Shown in pieces: positions 4,883 through 5,044 of a stretch of 5,044 nt of DNA. The notes under the pieces are model-generated. The model searched no databases, had not been told where the DNA came from, and saw only the letters and a program-made list of their open reading frames with translations. Each line of letters begins with the position of its first letter. Within the stretch, counting starts at the first letter, position 1. The stretch is from NCBI GenBank assembly GCA_964387795.1, contig CAYLYP010000141.1, positions 1 to 5,044 on the forward strand, written 5' to 3'. This DNA comes from CAYLYP01 sp964387795. Its GTDB lineage: Bacteria > Bacteroidota > Bacteroidia > Bacteroidales > UBA7960. The translations under genes were made by a program, and so were the position numbers.

Positions 4883-5044
4883 ATGGGAAAAAATAATCAC
4901 ATAGATGAATTGTTTCGGGGGCGACTTGAAGAATTCAATCCAGAGCCACCTGCAGATATGTGGGATCGGATTGAAACACAATTGCCTTCCGGGAAAAAGC
5001 ATGTTTACCTGCCTGTTTATTATAGGATTGCCGCCTCAATAATT
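4883..5044 (+). CDS. Probable membrane partner (anti-sigma-like) of the ECF sigma factor, N-terminal part
   Basis: A partial gene: 54 codons from ATG 4883, still open at the right edge. The start is MGKNNHIDELFRGRLEEFNP, followed by EPPADMWDRIETQL and a basic SGKKH. A hydrophobic stretch begins at about residue 43 (YLPVYYRIAASII) and is cut by the window edge. The pattern D-E-L-F-R-x-x-L-x-x-F-x-P-x-P-P-x-x-M-W-x-x-I is typical of Bacteroidota proteins encoded directly after an ECF sigma gene, which have a short cytoplasmic segment, one membrane helix and a periplasmic or outer-membrane-like C-terminal part. By position it is inferred to hold the sigma factor at the inner membrane. It is not an obvious FecR-type or zinc-binding anti-sigma: no H-x3-C-x2-C motif is present in the visible part. 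AAGG at 4870-4873, nine bases before the ATG, is a possible ribosome-binding site. Confidence 0.7.
   Translation, partial: MGKNNHIDELFRGRLEEFNPEPPADMWDRIETQLPSGKKHVYLPVYYRIAASII

Overview
The window looks like chromosomal DNA of an AT-rich Bacteroidota member, probably Bacteroidales or a related order. Several signs agree. Two start regions carry the Bacteroidota-type -7 box TAnnTTTG instead of a sigma-70 -10 box. Start codons mostly lack strong Shine-Dalgarno sequences. Two predicted lipoproteins have lipoboxes followed by acidic residues. The ECF sigma gene is followed at once by a short soluble N-terminus leading into a membrane segment, a common Bacteroidota arrangement. Species cannot be fixed from the sequence alone.

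Layout. (1) 1-248, minus: N-terminal part of a 4'-phosphopantetheinyl transferase-like protein that runs off the left edge. (2) 249-355: short divergent promoter region with a near-ideal Bacteroidota promoter for ahcY and a perfect 10-bp inverted repeat overlapping it. (3) 356-1777, plus: complete S-adenosylhomocysteine hydrolase (ahcY), closed by an 18-bp perfect hairpin terminator at 1805-1849. (4) 1850-2020: no convincing gene, but a probable terminator serving the convergent minus-strand gene. (5) 2021-2434, minus: small lipoprotein resembling a Rieske-fold domain whose iron-ligand histidines are missing. (6) 2435-2581: very A/T-rich divergent intergenic region. (7) 2582-3235 and 3290-4099, plus: a three-helix membrane protein with a pseudopilin-like C-terminal domain, then a lipoprotein with a probable beta-sandwich domain; the 54-nt gap suggests one transcript. 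(8) 4100-4332: intergenic stretch holding a 114-nt inverted-repeat structure ending in a T tract, either a small structured RNA, an elaborate terminator or a short dispersed repeat. (9) 4333-4881 and 4883 to the right edge, plus: an ECF sigma factor and the start of a probable membrane-bound partner, one base apart.

How the genes work together. AhcY clears S-adenosylhomocysteine made by methyltransferases; the neighbouring phosphopantetheinyl transferase activates carrier proteins. They are neighbours with separate promoters and no shared pathway visible here. The middle block is a set of envelope proteins (two lipoproteins and one inner-membrane protein) without assigned function. The right-hand sigma gene and its partner probably form an envelope-responsive transcription switch. 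The most interesting unexplained item is the structured element at 4147-4260; the histidine-less Rieske-like lipoprotein comes second. Nothing here is clearly a new defence or mobile system.
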